Positions 35,001 to 47,212 of a stretch of 64,000 nt of DNA are shown here, piece after piece. Source of the stretch: Erigeron canadensis (taxonomy: Eukaryota; Streptophyta; Magnoliopsida; Asterales; Asteraceae). The stretch is taken from positions 5,206,501-5,270,500 of the forward strand of contig NC_057768.1 in assembly GCF_010389155.1 (NCBI RefSeq), written 5' to 3'. Made by a program: the position numbers and the translations under genes. The notes below the pieces were generated by a model. The model saw nothing but the letters and a program-made list of their open reading frames with translations. It had not been told where the DNA came from and searched no databases. Within the stretch, counting starts at the first letter, position 1, and each line of letters begins with the position of its first letter.

Positions 35001-36510
35001 GCTCAGTATGTGAAGCATGGATCATTGGCCAATCACTTGCATCTTCGGTTAATTTATTTTTCTGTAATATTCAATTTACTTGTATCTTATATTAATTCAA
35101 GGAGTTTATGTAAAAGGTACATGGTGCTGCAAAGATCAAAAGACCGAATATACACATTATAACTCAACGATCATATAATTCCATTGAAAAATAGTTCGTT
35201 CATCTTATCTCATAAGGATTCATGATTATCTTGTGTTTATTATTTATGTGCATTTCATGATTTTCTTTTATTGTAACTGTATTATATATCAATATTAGCG
35301 TTTTCTCGTATAATTAAGTAATTAATTGGTAAATATCCAATATTATTATCATTATCATTAAGGAATTAAGCAGAAGGATTACAGATACCTTGACGTCTGA
35401 CGTTGGATTCACTAGCTGGTTGCTTTCTTCTTTTGATGTATTGTAGCGTTGAATTGCTGATTTCATGCTACATTATACAAGAGAACAAATATATAATGTT
35501 ATTAGTTCATTAATTTGATTATCACAAATTCAAGATATGTTATATACAAATTCAAGATATATTATATACAGAAATCTAATATTATTAATTATTATATGTA
35601 TAGAAGATTAGTACCAGCACTTTGCATGCACCATTACCACCACCTCAGACATTTAGTTCATCATTACGTTAATAACAGTTACAATCTTAAAACGTTGTTA
35701 CTATACGAGTAATTATCATAAAACTAGGTTGTTAAGCTAGTAGACAGACTCATATAGTGCTAGCATATATATTATCAGGCAAGTTAAAGATTTAATTGGA
35801 ATCGATTTAATTTGGTACGTATACACATCATATATCTTCATGAAAGATGATTTCGAATGCAATAAGGTTCAAAGAATAAATCTGGCCCTTTTCATGAGAA
35901 GGATTTGAAACATGACCCTTTTCGTGTCAAGTCAGAAATCAGGAACATCATATTTCTGCATTTGCGAATTTATAAGTGACTAAGAGTACGGTATTGGGGA
36001 GATCCTGATCGATAAACATATACTGCAAGACTTTGCTAGTTATTTTTATTTTTATTTTATTGAGGTTTATTATAATTAATGATTAATTAATAAATAGCAG
36101 TGGACTGTTTTAGGTTATTATAAATATAGGTATGTTTTACGTTTGCTTTTTCATGAAAAAACTTTTCTAATATTGTTGCTCCTTGCTAATTTTACTAATA
36201 ATGAAACTTATTTGCAATTCAAAATTAAAATGGCTTACTTATACAACTAATCAGTATACAGCTAAATAAAGATATATAGCTTAATTAATACCGAAACATA
36301 AATAACATTTACAAAAATGATATCGAACCTGGTGCTTGCGAATTCATAGAGCTTGTTGGTGCTAGAAAAGATGAAAACAGCAACTTCAGCATCACATAAG
36401 ACGGCCAACTCTTTTGCTTTCTTCAGTAATCCATTCCTTCTCTTTGAGAAAGTCACTTGCCTACTGGTTGAGTTGTCTATTCTCCTAATTGCAATCTTCC
36501 CTCTTCCCAT
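32081..36510 (-). CDS. MIKC-type MADS-box transcription factor, AGL17/ANR1-like
   Basis: DNA-binding transcription factor of the nucleus. Exons (minus): 36510-36329, 35467-35389, 33875-33814, 33685-33589, 33420-33379, 32541-32500, 32423-32260, 32114-32081, all GT-AG, giving 233 aa. The MADS domain is residues 1-60 ([20 protein letters not shown]), the I region about 61-87, the K domain about 88-170 with [11 protein letters not shown] and QENVELYKK. Exon sizes 182, 79, 62, 97, 42, 42 follow the MIKC pattern, exon 4 being 3 bp short of the usual 100. I-K sequence and the LQLSQSG tail resemble the AGL17 clade (AGL17, AGL21, ANR1, AGL16), known mostly for root and nitrate responses; the orthologue is not fixed. 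The exon 7 donor overlaps an in-frame TAA (32258-32256), so unspliced transcripts would end at 223 aa. Introns 2 and 5 hold SINE-like inserts. Confidence 0.88.
32795..33040 (-). mobile_element. SINE-like insert in MADS intron 5
   Basis: On the minus strand it has GGGGTAGCTAACCAGTAAC (A-box-like), GTCTCAAGTTCAAATGA (B-box-like) and a 3' A-rich end near TTAATAATAAAAAAA. It is much more GC-rich than the intron around it. Ends are approximate. Confidence 0.5.
33075..33265 (+). mobile_element. Second SINE-like insert in MADS intron 5
   Basis: A GC-rich block with GAGACCACGGTTCAGGTC (B-box-like) ending near CCATACCTTTTAAAAAAAAC. The A-box region is unclear, so it may be a 5'-truncated SINE. Confidence 0.4.
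34145..34330 (-). mobile_element. SINE-like insert in MADS intron 2
   Basis: On the minus strand TTCAGCTCAACTGGTACC resembles an A box and AAGTCTCGATTTCATAC a B box. The block is GC-rich against an AT-rich intron. A further GC-rich block at 34895-35030 in the same intron may be related. Confidence 0.45.
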
Positions 36511-36591
36511 CGATCTTTCTCCCTTACGTTTCTACTTCTAGCTAGCTAGGGTTTTTCGATTATATATATATATAGAGCGTGTGTGTAATAC

Positions 36592-36592
36592 A

Positions 36593-36641
<49 letters not shown>
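36592..36641. repeat. (GA)n microsatellite in the MADS gene leader/promoter
   Basis: About 45 bp of GA on the plus strand, hence (TC)n in the MADS gene's 5' region, 80-130 bp upstream of its ATG. Such tracts are known binding sites of BPC GAGA factors; binding here is inference. Confidence 0.9.
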
Positions 36642-36642
<1 letters not shown>

Positions 36643-36889
36643 TAGATCTTAATGAATGGTTAAGCAATGGTCTAAAAGCTACTTAGCAGAAAAAGATAAT
36701 ATAATGAAGTAGAAAAGAAAGATTATTTGGTGGATTTTTTTCCTTAAGATAGAGTTTCCGTTTAAAAAATGACAGATTCCTCTTTTTTCATTAAAAAAGG
36801 TTGATTTATATTTATCATGGGCTCCTTGTAGCACAACTTTGTGTTAAAGTATATATAATTATAATAAATAAATGTTAAAACAACCTTCT

Positions 36890-37177
36890 AAGGTCGCGTT
36901 TGGTTAACAAAATTGGATGGAATCCAATGGAAATTTCATTCCTTAATGTGTTTGGTTGGTTAAAGATTGAGGAATCACATTTCGTTGGAATGTAAACATT
37001 CCCTCATTTGATGGAATCTCCATTCCTTAGGGATGAGGGAAGAAATTTCATTAATTCCATCCCTCGCTTAAATCTTCAAAAAATCAAAAACATTCCGTAA
37101 AATTCCATTCCTTCAGAATCTATTCCTTTAACATATTTCATTTCTTCCAAAAACATTATGTGAACCAAACGCACCTT
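36890..37177. mobile_element. Tourist/Harbinger-type MITE
   Basis: The left end AAGGTCGCGTTTGGTTAACA and the right end read in reverse (AAGGTGCGTTTGGTTCACAT) are inverted repeats. The interior is made of ATTCCATTCC-type words, typical of this MITE class. A target duplication is not clear. Confidence 0.7.
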
Positions 37178-40100
37178 AATTATATTTAAAAAATGTATTT
37201 TGAATATCAAAAATCCACTCTCCTTGTAGCACAACCTTATGTTAGAGTATATATTTTTTTAACATAAAACATAAGGAGAATTAATGTCTTCAGTTTTGAA
37301 ATTTCTAAAAACAAAAAAAAAAAATTGCTAGATATTTCATCAATCAATAATATAGTATTCTTCTAATCTGCCAAAAAAATAAAAATAAAGAGTAAATAAT
37401 TACTGTGAGTATTATGAGATTTTTGATTAACTTTTGGTCAGCTGATAGGATTCCTTTTAAGAACGCTCTACGCGTTGACAATGATAGGCACATGTAGGAT
37501 TTTGTGTTAATCCTAATATTGTTTGTGTATGTTAACGTTTATATTGTGATGAATTGAGTTGGCAAATTTAAATGCAACTGTTTTATAAAGCGATGTGCTA
37601 CTATACATAGGTTTGTATCTACATGTGCGACATTGCTTGGTACGTACATTAAGTGTAGTTTGTAGTTTATTACTGATGTGAGTTCGTAGCCGCAGGGGTG
37701 TCTCTGAGCCTGTCATGTTCGAATGAACTACTGTTTGAAGAGTAAAGTTGTTTTCAAAGCTTCGAGGATGCTGGCGTCGACGTTTATTTTTTCTGGTATG
37801 TTCGGTTGTCAGGGTGATGATTACCCGAAGCAGATTGGAGATGATGTAGATGAGGTTTCATCTTACACTCTTCAGTGTCGGAAAACTGCAGTGTTCGGTT
37901 GACTATTACATGCGTGATGATTCCCTGAAGTCGATGTCTGGTTGTTTATTACATAGTAGAGGTGGCAAAATTTACGGGTCAGATTGGGTTGTGTGACGGG
38001 TCAAAATGGGTCCGGGTCAATACGGGTAATTTTATAAACGGTTCAAATTGGTCCGGGTCAAAACGGACCTGGGTTGGAACGGTCATTTTAACTATATCAA
38101 TATAATTTGGTTATTTCCAACACTAAAATAATATTGGATTTTAACCATACATATCTCACTAGTATTAGATTATTACCATCAACGGAGAATATTTAGATTT
38201 TGTCTTTTTACGTAAAAAAAATAATATTGGATATAGATAATTTGTAAGATGTATCAAATAAATATAAATATGTATATATATAAACTTATAAAGTGACTAT
38301 ATATATAAATTTATCATCCTAAAAAAATATACTCAAAAATAAAACAAAAATGGGAAAGGTACGTACATCTACTTCACTATGTTGTACAAATTGCATATAT
38401 AGTAGTACCATAGCTAAACTTTTGTCTTTTGTTCTTTTCATGGGTAAAAATCCACTGACAACTACCCATAATCATATTTACTTCCGTCTATTCCAACCCG
38501 TTTACAAACAGGATCGGTCGAGACTCAAGTTAAAACTCGAGTCAACTTTATGACTTTTATTTTTCTCTTTACAAAAAGCTTTAAGTTTATTTTCCTATAT
38601 AAAAACTCCTGATAGGCCCCCCCCCTCCCCTATCTCATTTTAAGTCACGAGTTTACCAACCTTGGGTTTGGGTCTTAAGGGTTTGTAGTGGTTTGAAATT
38701 TGTAGTAGGAGTAGCGGGGTTGAACCAGTGGACCTTTTTACGTGTTGGTAGTTGGTTGCAAGTGCATCGGTAATCTTGAGAATGTCGCACACCTAAACGC
38801 AAAGGTCCTTAGAAGCTAGGAAACCATATCAGTTTGCGATTGGTTGTTTTGGCCTCCATGTCGATTTTTGGTCGGATTATATGGAGAGGGGTTCAATTAA
38901 GTAAGATGTAAGTTCCATGTGTGGCGCCATCTTGATTGATCAAATACTTTCACTAGATGTTTGACTGATGTTGAAAGTGATTGGATATTTGTTGGCGATT
39001 TCTTTTGCAGTAGCAAGCCTTTTTATGCCATGCACCAAGATTTGTTTGTGAATAAAGCTAGGGCAGGGGTGGATGTATATTAATGTGACCGAAGATTAAG
39101 GACTTTGTGAATGAGCTAGCTCCGGGTAAACGGAATACGAAAGTGTATCTCCGTAGCCCGTAGGAGATGGGGTATATCATTATTGACCTTATCCGTATAC
39201 CAGGTCCATTTGTGCCTACATAAGTGTCCCAACAGTATTTTGTACGGATATACATTTGAATTTAGTATTACCGGGCTATATGTAATTTTTATCAACTTAA
39301 GTACTATCACCGATCAATTAAGTTAATTGTGCATTGTATTCAAGGACAAAATTAAGTTTTATTTGATAAGAATTTCATTACTGTAATTAATTATCAACTT
39401 AAATATTAATAACCACGTAAAATTTTTAGGATTAAGCTAACTATGATCGCTTCATGAATTGTGATTTGTGAATCACCATATATCCCTATCCAAAGTTCGT
39501 ATTGGCTGGCTTTCATTCATTTCCACCAATTACAAAAACTCTATACTCAATATTAAAAAATTCAAATTGGCAAATGAGATTTGTTTATGAAATCCAAAGT
39601 CTTGGTTATTTACTTTAGTTGATATAAAAGTTATGAAAACTTTGTAATTAACAAAAGCCCACGTGAAAGTGCTTCATGATTTAGACCAATAAGATTCGTG
39701 TTTTATAAGAAAAATATAACTTCAAGGCTAATATTTGTTGGATTCAGGGAAAGACTCCTAAATCAAGATACTTTAGACAGGTGTCAATCATCAGCAAATG
39801 ATGTAAGCACTGGCTTCAACATGAAAGTGAAAACCTGCGCGTTTTGCTGATGTAAATCAGGTTCAATTCCAGTCTTGAAACTACCATTTGTACTTTCCTT
39901 TTAAGCAATTTGAGGGATATGTACCATTTGTTAATGCTTATTGTACTTCCTATTTCAGGGTTTTGATGGCCATACAGCTACTTAATATAATGATTTTGAT
40001 CATAACCGTGATAGATTTGGTCCCTTTGAAAGTTTGAATATTGTTTTAATATGTCATTTGTACACCTGAAGCACATAGATCAATGTATCAATATCAATTA

Positions 40101-40329
40101 TCGATGCTTTTTATAAGTTCAACCATAATAACACTAAAAAGGATTTTATAATTAGTTAAGAGTGACAACTTACACAGAGTATTGATTTATTCACGAATTT
40201 TTTTATTTATAGTAGATCAACTATCAATGTACTTTTTTATTTATAGTAGATTGATTATCAATAGTAGATTTATTCACTGGAATATTGATCACCCACTAAC
40301 TTTTTAATTTTTTTTATGATTAACAAATA
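37178..40329. other. Intergenic, repeat relics, no convincing gene
   Basis: At about 37971 TAGAGGTGGCAAAATTTACG with ACGGGTC words looks like one end of a hAT element related to the one at 46390; its partner end was not found. At about 38960-39010 a frame reading SDWIFVGDF recalls a LINE endonuclease block but is isolated. At about 39748-39800 an AG-preceded frame (GKTPKSRYFRQVSIISK then stop) looks like a terminal exon of unknown origin. Confidence 0.45.
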
Positions 40330-40665
40330 TCTATACTAAATAAAAGACAATTGTTTTTTAAAAGTATTTTTAGAAAAATTATGATGTGACGTGTCTATAT
40401 TATTTCTTAAAAGGTCTTTATTTTAATTATGATGTCATAAATAATTTACATTAATTTTAATTAAAAATAGCTCACTAAATACTTATTTAAATTAGTTCTT
40501 AATTTTTTATGACAAACAAAGAAATTTTTTTTATAATTATTATGTTATTCAATTCATCATCTCCATATCGATTGATAATATATTAATAACAAAAATTACA
40601 TGCATATTTTATAGTTTTATAATTTTAATTAAAATGCTCGGATTGAACCCGGGTAAATTCGCTAA
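40330..40665 (+). mobile_element. Non-autonomous Helitron, 336 bp
   Basis: It starts TCTATACTAAATAAAAG after an A and ends CTCGGATTGAACCCGGG, then TAAATTCG and CTAA before a T. The imperfect hairpin and CTRR end fit a Helitron. It shares its 3' hairpin with the element at 50521. Confidence 0.65.
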
Positions 40666-41093
40666 TGTTTAAGTATTTTTCAATTCTGTTTTTCACTCGT
40701 ACTCATATATTCATATTAATTTGTTTCCCTCCCTTCACAAAAAACTCAGATCTACAAGCAAAAACCAAAAGCTTTAAATGGAAATCCATATATTTTTTAA
40801 CAAATAACAAAAGCCCAATTTATTAAAAAAGCAGATATTAAAAAAAAAAACCCCACTATTTCAAACATTCATTCTCATCTTATGGGCTGATTAGATTGAA
40901 TAGAATATAAACGGAACGAAATGAACGTGATAATGGAATTAATATCGTAATTGAATGAATTATTACCGTTCCTTGGTAAAATTTGATTGTTAACTCAAAT
41001 GGAATAGAATTAATTGAAAAAAGACAAAAATAGAAGGAGTTGAGAGTTGGTTTTTAAACTGAAGATTATATTTGTAATTCATCTTTAAATCTA

Positions 41094-42336
41094 TATCTAT
41101 ATTATTTTATATAGTATTTTGTCTTTTTTTTTTTAAGAAAAAATAATTTGAACTACCTAAATTACCGTTCTTTTTTATTTACTAATTTAAATATTTTTAC
41201 CTAATATATCTAATATGCTCTTAAATCTAAACCACTCATTTTTTTTTCTCTCCTCAAATCTCAACTACTCATTTTTTTTTCTCTCTTTCATAAATCATTT
41301 TATTACTCTAATTCATTCAAAATATTTTATCTTAAAAACCGTATATCGATAAATTATAAAAATTATATGGGTGTTCTTAAAATTCCATACTCTTTCATTA
41401 GAGAGGTCATTCGATATAATTTCGGTGAATTTTTAAATCCTAAAGCGGAGTCCGTACGGCTAAGACATTTGGCTATCACACTCTATGACTTATCAACTTC
41501 TATGACCTATCACCCCCACCATCTCACCGCCACAATGCGCAGACACTATACTCGTATATATAAAAGAGAACCCTTAATTCTAAAATGTAGAAGTTTAGAC
41601 CCTTAGATCAAGTTTAGGTTTTAATAAGAAACATTAGATCAAAAGATGTTGTCATATACCTTTTTTAAATTTTTTTAGATTTAACTTTTGTTTAATAAAT
41701 TTAAATATGATTATTAAATATGGAAAGTAATATAATGATATAATTATAAAAACTAATTCCTAAATTTTATATTATACATTTTAAAATCGCTTTTTTGATT
41801 TTCTTTTTTTTACATTATACAATTTTCTTTTGTTATATGTCGTACATTTTTGTAAAATTATAAGTTTATGTCGGATTTTCATTATATATCGCAATAAATA
41901 TTAGTTATAGTTAAAACTTTTATATATTAGAGATTTTTAATGATATGCTAAATTTTTATACTCCTTATAAAAATTTAACAAAGATAGATAAAATATGTTG
42001 ATAAATGGTGATTTGCCATTACCACCGTATACATATAGATAATATCTTTTTTTTTAAATATTTTAATACATATAGATAATATCTTTTTTCTAAATACTTT
42101 AAGATACTATCGATATAACACTAAATACTTTAGTAATATCTATGTTTAATTTTATATTGTCCCAAAAGATATAATTAACATACATATCCTATTAATAACT
42201 TTTGATACAAATTTTTTTAAAAAAATAATAGCATTATCAAATTTCAATATGCCTTATTTATAACTAATAATTATATTATAATTCATAACGACAACTTAAT
42301 GTGTTTAACCCGTGTATTACACGAGAAATAATCTAG
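41094..42336 (+). mobile_element. Helitron-like element, about 1.24 kb
   Basis: The 5' start is near TCTATATTATTTTATATAG. The 3' end is a CGTGT-ATT-ACACG hairpin, then AGAAATAAT and CTAG before a T (42333-42336). The first ~430 bp belong to the same repeat family as 1-373 and 42845-43235. It is inserted in MITE-like sequence (about 40880-42470, TGGAATAGAATT words). No Rep/helicase coding is seen; the 5' coordinate is approximate. Confidence 0.5.
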
Positions 42337-42824
42337 TTCTCGTTATAAGACGAAATGAGATAAAAAAGCTCGCCCTATGGAATGAAAATGGTGGTTATTG
42401 AGGGAATCATATTTCTAATGTAATGAATCTTTACGAAATGTTTAGCCAGAAGGGAGTGCTTTTAGGATTGGATATTGGATTTTATTAAAATCTGGGTTTT
42501 TGATTGAATATTTGAGCTTTTTATGATGAGAGAAACATATATATGAATATATTAGTACGAGAAAGAAGCAGAATTGAATAACATCTAAACATTTGGTCAA
42601 CCATCTACATATTAAATTTGTGGGTGATACATATAAATGTTTTAGTTTAATTGGTAAGAAAATACGTTTGTAATCTAGTGATTAATCGCTATTTATATTC
42701 AGGGAGCATTTCATATATACCCTATATTAACATCTTAATTACATATTTATTCACTGAAAATTACAAATGTCAAACATACCCAAATATGAGTTAGCTTCTA
42801 TCATTTCTACCCACTTTATTACAA

Positions 42825-43235
42825 AACGAGAAAAAGTATCCGCGCGTTGCGGCGGTGAGATAGTGGGGGTGATAGGTCATAAGAGGTGATAAGTCATAGA
42901 GTGTGAAAGCCAAATACCTTATCCGTACGGGCTCTGCCCTCAGATTTAAAAATTTATCGAAAGTATATCGAATGACATATCCGGTGAAAGAGCATTAAAT
43001 TTTAAGAACACACATACAATATTTATAATTTATCGATATACGGTTTTTGAAATAAAAGATTTTGAATGAATTAGAGGAATAAAATGATTTATGGAGCAGA
43101 GAAAAAAATGAGTGGTTGAGATTTGAGGATAGAGGGAAAAATGGGTGGTTGAGATTTAAGGATATTATAGGTATATACGGTAGAGATGTTTAAATTAGTG
43201 AATAAAATAGAGAGGTATTTAAAATTTACATCATC
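42825..43235 (-). mobile_element. Inverted copy of the same Helitron-like family
   Basis: It matches 41131-41535 in reverse, including CTATGACTTATCA, CACCCCCAC.ATCTCACCGCC and the ATTTATCGATATACGG block. Its minus-strand 3' part carries CCGCCGCAACGCGCGG, a typical Helitron hairpin region. The 5' part seems truncated near 43235. Confidence 0.5.
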
Positions 43236-44075
43236 AAATGTTAATTAAGGGTTAACATATCCTTTGGAATGGGGTCGACTTGTAGCTTAGACAATGATGT
43301 AAAGCAACAAGAGGGTGGAAATGAAGTCTTTTAAAGAGGATTTATTAGATTGTGAAAACCGTTAATCAAATATATGAATTAACGTATTCAATTAAGTTTC
43401 CAATTAGTGTAGAAAAAGAAGGAGAGGTTAGGGAACGACGGAATGAATTGAAAATTATCCATAAAGCTTTAAAGAATGATTGGATCCATCACATAAGGAA
43501 GTGTTGGGTAGATGGGGGGTAACACCCTCAACTAGGGCTCAGAATATTATGAAATATAAATAGCACATGATGGAATTATCGTAAGCAACTAAATGACATA
43601 AAATGAATTAGGTGAATTCAACAAGTTTAATCAAATATAACCACAAAATGTATAAGGAACAAGTAACCATCAAACATTTACAAACAATCCAAAAGATGGC
43701 AAACGATCCTACGCATAATGCAAAAGAATGAGCAAATGAATCCTTAATCCAAGAAAGTCCTTGCCCGAGTCCAAATTAATCTATAGTCAAGCATCTTGTC
43801 TTGGAGGTACCTGAATACCTGAAAAGTGTACTAAACAAGTTTACACGATGTTGGTGAGTTCGTAGAAATAATTCACAAGGAACCATTGTCGATAGTCACA
43901 ATGTCAAATCGCAATAAGATCTTATGGAGCAAAATGGTTACGTGTAATAAATGAACACAAGTGGTGTACTTATCCAAGGCACGTATCGTATGTATATATG
44001 TACCATGATGAATATCAAATGTAGGCCAACCATGTCACATAAAGGATTTGCATGCGTGTAATTCGCATAGGTAAA

Positions 44076-44191
44076 GCATGCTTGCGTGTAAAGCGCGTAT
44101 ATAAGTATGCTTGCGTGTACAACGCGTAAATAAGTATGCTTGCGTGTAAAGCACGTAAATAAGTATGCTTGCGTGTAAAGCACATAAATCA
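44076..44191. repeat. Four 29-bp tandem units
   Basis: Units start at 44076, 44105, 44134 and 44163 and share G(C/T)ATGCTTGCGTGTA followed by AAGC.CGTA. A partial fifth unit lies upstream (44050-44075). They lie inside the solo LTR. Confidence 0.92.
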
Positions 44192-44674
44192 TGTGCAATA
44201 ATGTGTCTATGTCCATTCCAACACAATCCAATATCCATCCATTCCACTACACAACACGTACCTACACTTTGGAGGATTTTACTTTCATCAAGTTCTAGAT
44301 GCTTATATATAGGGTCACTCACAGCCTTCCCACGACATCTAAAACCCTTTGAAAAGCATAACCGACTTCCATGTAGGCATAACTATCTTAAACAATCATA
44401 ATATCACAAACATGCGTAAAACCAACCACGTATTGAATAAACCGTCAAATAAGTCAATCAGACAATTAAACAACTAAACAAGTAGTTGTACATTTTCCAG
44501 CCCAAATCTCAAGCGAGTAGGGAGCTACGGAACTCACCTCAATCGAGCAATCTCAAGTTAGAACAAGCTATAATCGTCAAATGATCGTCTCGTGTCCACC
44601 ACTCATGAACATGCATTACATTCACGAGTCAAGTCTTAGCTTTTATGGTTGTGCTAGTGATTTCAGGTTTATCG

Positions 44675-45187
44675 CAAGGACGGAGCCGGAAAATTTTTCG
44701 TATTGGGGAAAACTAAAATTTTTTAATTGTGACCGGTATCTTTTTAATAACTAAACCAAACAAAATTTATTTAAACTAAACTTGACGTGTTTTACTTATA
44801 TATTAAAATAAAATTTCATAACTACACACAAGATAAGAAAAAATAAACAGTTAAACGGAAGGTAGAAAAATTGTTATCATATATTTATAAGAATGTTATG
44901 AAAGAAAAATATTTTTACTAAACAAAAATTTCATAACTAGCAAATATTTGATCAAAACAAAAATGAAAAAAGCAAAATAAAGAAAGTAGCAAGCTAGGAT
45001 TGAACTCCAAACCCCATACTTCCAAGTCAACATGATAACCACTAGGCTACAAGAGAATCTTATTATATTAGTCATCATTACTTTTATATGTGTAGGGCAA
45101 GGATTAGTAATTTGAAATATATACGTTACGCTTTCAAAACTTAATGGGGGCAGTTGCCCCCGCTGCCCCCATCTATCTCCGCCCCTA
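44675..45187. mobile_element. hAT MITE, 513 bp
   Basis: The left end is CAAGGACGGAGCCGG; the right end read in reverse is TAGGGGCGGAGATAG. Both flanks carry the 8-bp duplication GTTTATCG (44667-44674, 45188-45195). Near the right end are GGGGGCAGTTGCCCCC words. A tRNA-like TAGCCTAGTGGTTATC block (minus, about 45050) may be a nested SINE fragment. Confidence 0.85.
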
Positions 45188-45303
45188 GTTTATCGTATGT
45201 AAACTGGATAAAAATAGCTAATAATGACTCAAGGAGGGTTTAACGAGGTTTAAGGATAATTGCATAGAAGTCTTGATAAAGGAAGAAATCGAATTAAGAA
45301 GAT

Positions 45304-45605
45304 ATGAGACTCATATACAGTTATGAGTTGCATATATAGTTGAAAGAAATTGGTTTTCTTGACACCTTCAGGTCATGAGACTCATACATAATTATGAGTC
45401 GCAAATAATGAAATAGTGAGCAAGAGATGTTGAGCTTCAGGTGATGAGACTCATAAATACTTATGAGTCGCATGGTCTGACATATTATTTTGGTAAAGGC
45501 TGCGTTATGAGACTCATAAGATTTTATGAGTCACATATAATGAAGTAGTGAGCAAGATATTTTTAAGCTTTAGGTGATGAGAATCATAAATACTTATGAG
45601 TTATG
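45304..45605. repeat. Five copies of a spaced palindrome inside the LTR
   Basis: ATGAGACTCATA, a 5-7 nt spacer, then TATGAGTCGCA recurs at 45304, 45375, 45444, 45507 and 45577. Part of the intervening sequence (AGTGAGCAAGA.AT, GCTT.AGGTG) repeats too. Each copy can fold as a hairpin and holds two TGAGTC/GACTCA cores. Confidence 0.88.
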
Positions 45606-46894
45606 AGTTGTATAGTTCATGTAGACCTGAACTTTCTTGAAGCCAAACACAACCTAAGCTCACCCAAAAACTTCATTTTTGACTCAACCAACGATTTGAT
45701 GGACATGTAAACTCATTTTAAACATAAACTAACATAATTTAACATGACCCACTTCATCAACCCATTTCAAACATCAATTTTTCATTCTAATATGGATTTA
45801 ACCTTAATCCACTAAACCAAAACCCTAATTTAACCTAAAGACGTTTTTGACCCAATTCGAACAAGGATTCTTATGGTCTTGACTTAAAAACATGTTTGTA
45901 AACATAAAATGAAGGTATTGAAGTAATTTTGACTTACCAAATCTTGCATCGAAAGTCAAACCCAAATTTGACCCAAATGGATAATTCTTGCACTTATTGA
46001 ACCCAACTTTTGATATGAGAAGTCAATGATTGTTTCTAGTACAATTCTAACCCAAGAATCATTAAATGCTACTAGAACTTAATGAGAGAGAGATGAGGTG
46101 TGTGGGTTTGAGTGTGTATCTTGCAAGAGAGTTAGAGAGAAAGAGTTAGGATAACAAATGAATGGATGGATGGGTGTAAGAGTTGGGAGGGGATAGGGTT
46201 GGGTTAAGTCTTGGGTCATGGGTTGTGGTTGACCCATGGGTTGACCATTCTCTTAACTAATTAAATTAAGCTTTCGTCAAGTACGAGTAATATAATAAGT
46301 TGGTCAATCGACCCTTCAAGCACATTAATTAGTCATTTAGTCCCAAAATGAAATCAATTGTATTATTAAATGAGATTGTTAGTTGAATCTACGCCTGGCA
46401 AAATGGGCGGGTCGGGCGGGTTTAGGTAACGGGTCTAAACGGGTGCGGGTCTAAACGGGTAATTTCAAGATTGCGGGTTGAACGGGTGCGGGTAAAAGCG
46501 GGTTGGGTACGGGTCAACCCGCTTTTTTTTTATGTATGTATAAGTATACAATGTTACATTAATTTAAAACCATTATTAGAAATAATCACTATTATTATTA
46601 TACGGTTCCAAGCTAGCAAGGTGAATGACATTTTCCATTTTCCATCAGAAGCGTAGATATAAAGATTTAAACTGACACAACTCAACTTTCTTCATGTGGG
46701 TAATACTTATAACCACTTAATTACATAAACTACCTACAATAATACAATATCCAAGTAACACGATTAAATTTCATGAATACCAAGCAAGGTGATACATACG
46801 AATAAGCACCATGAATACCACATAACTACATACGGTTCCAAACTAGCAAGGTTATACAATATCCAAGTATCATGATTGAAGTTCATGAATAAAG

Positions 46895-47095
46895 CACCAT
46901 TAACAAACTTCAGCAACTTTACAGCAACAAAAAAACAGCAACTTCAGCAACCGCAAACAAAAAAACAGCAACCAGCAACTTCAACAACAAAAAAACAGCA
47001 ACAGCAAGCAGCAAACAACAAACAACAACTTCAGCAACCGCAAACAGCAAGCAGCAAATAGCAATCAGCAACTTCAACAACAACAAAACAGAAAA
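46895..47095. repeat. CAGCAA-rich repeat tract
   Basis: About 200 bp of imperfect AACAGCAACTTCAGCAACA repeats just downstream of the transposase stop. Plus-strand frames would encode poly-Gln/Asn, but no start context or gene structure supports coding. Confidence 0.85.
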
Positions 47096-47212
47096 CAGAC
47101 TTCAGTAACATCAAACTGCTACTTTAGTAACCATTCTATTTGACAACAACACAACAACATTCTATTTGACAGCAAAACTAACTACCCATCAGTCAATGTT
47201 GACAGAAAAAAT

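Noticed and set aside
38950..39015. LINE endonuclease-like SDWIFVGDF frame
   Set aside because: It is one short motif with stops around it and no reverse transcriptase nearby; chance is as likely.
39811..39860. Similarity of GAAAGTGAAAACCTGC.CGTTTTGCTGATG to the GTE 3' region at about 4540-4585
   Set aside because: The match covers about 35 bp with several mismatches and does not extend; it is too short to call a captured GTE 3' end.
45304..45605. CRISPR-like array
   Set aside because: The repeats are imperfect palindromes in a plant LTR with repeated rather than unique spacers, and no cas genes exist in this eukaryotic DNA.
46876..47061. Gln/Asn-rich 61-codon frame
   Set aside because: It is a translation of the CAGCAA repeat tract, open only because the repeat lacks stops.
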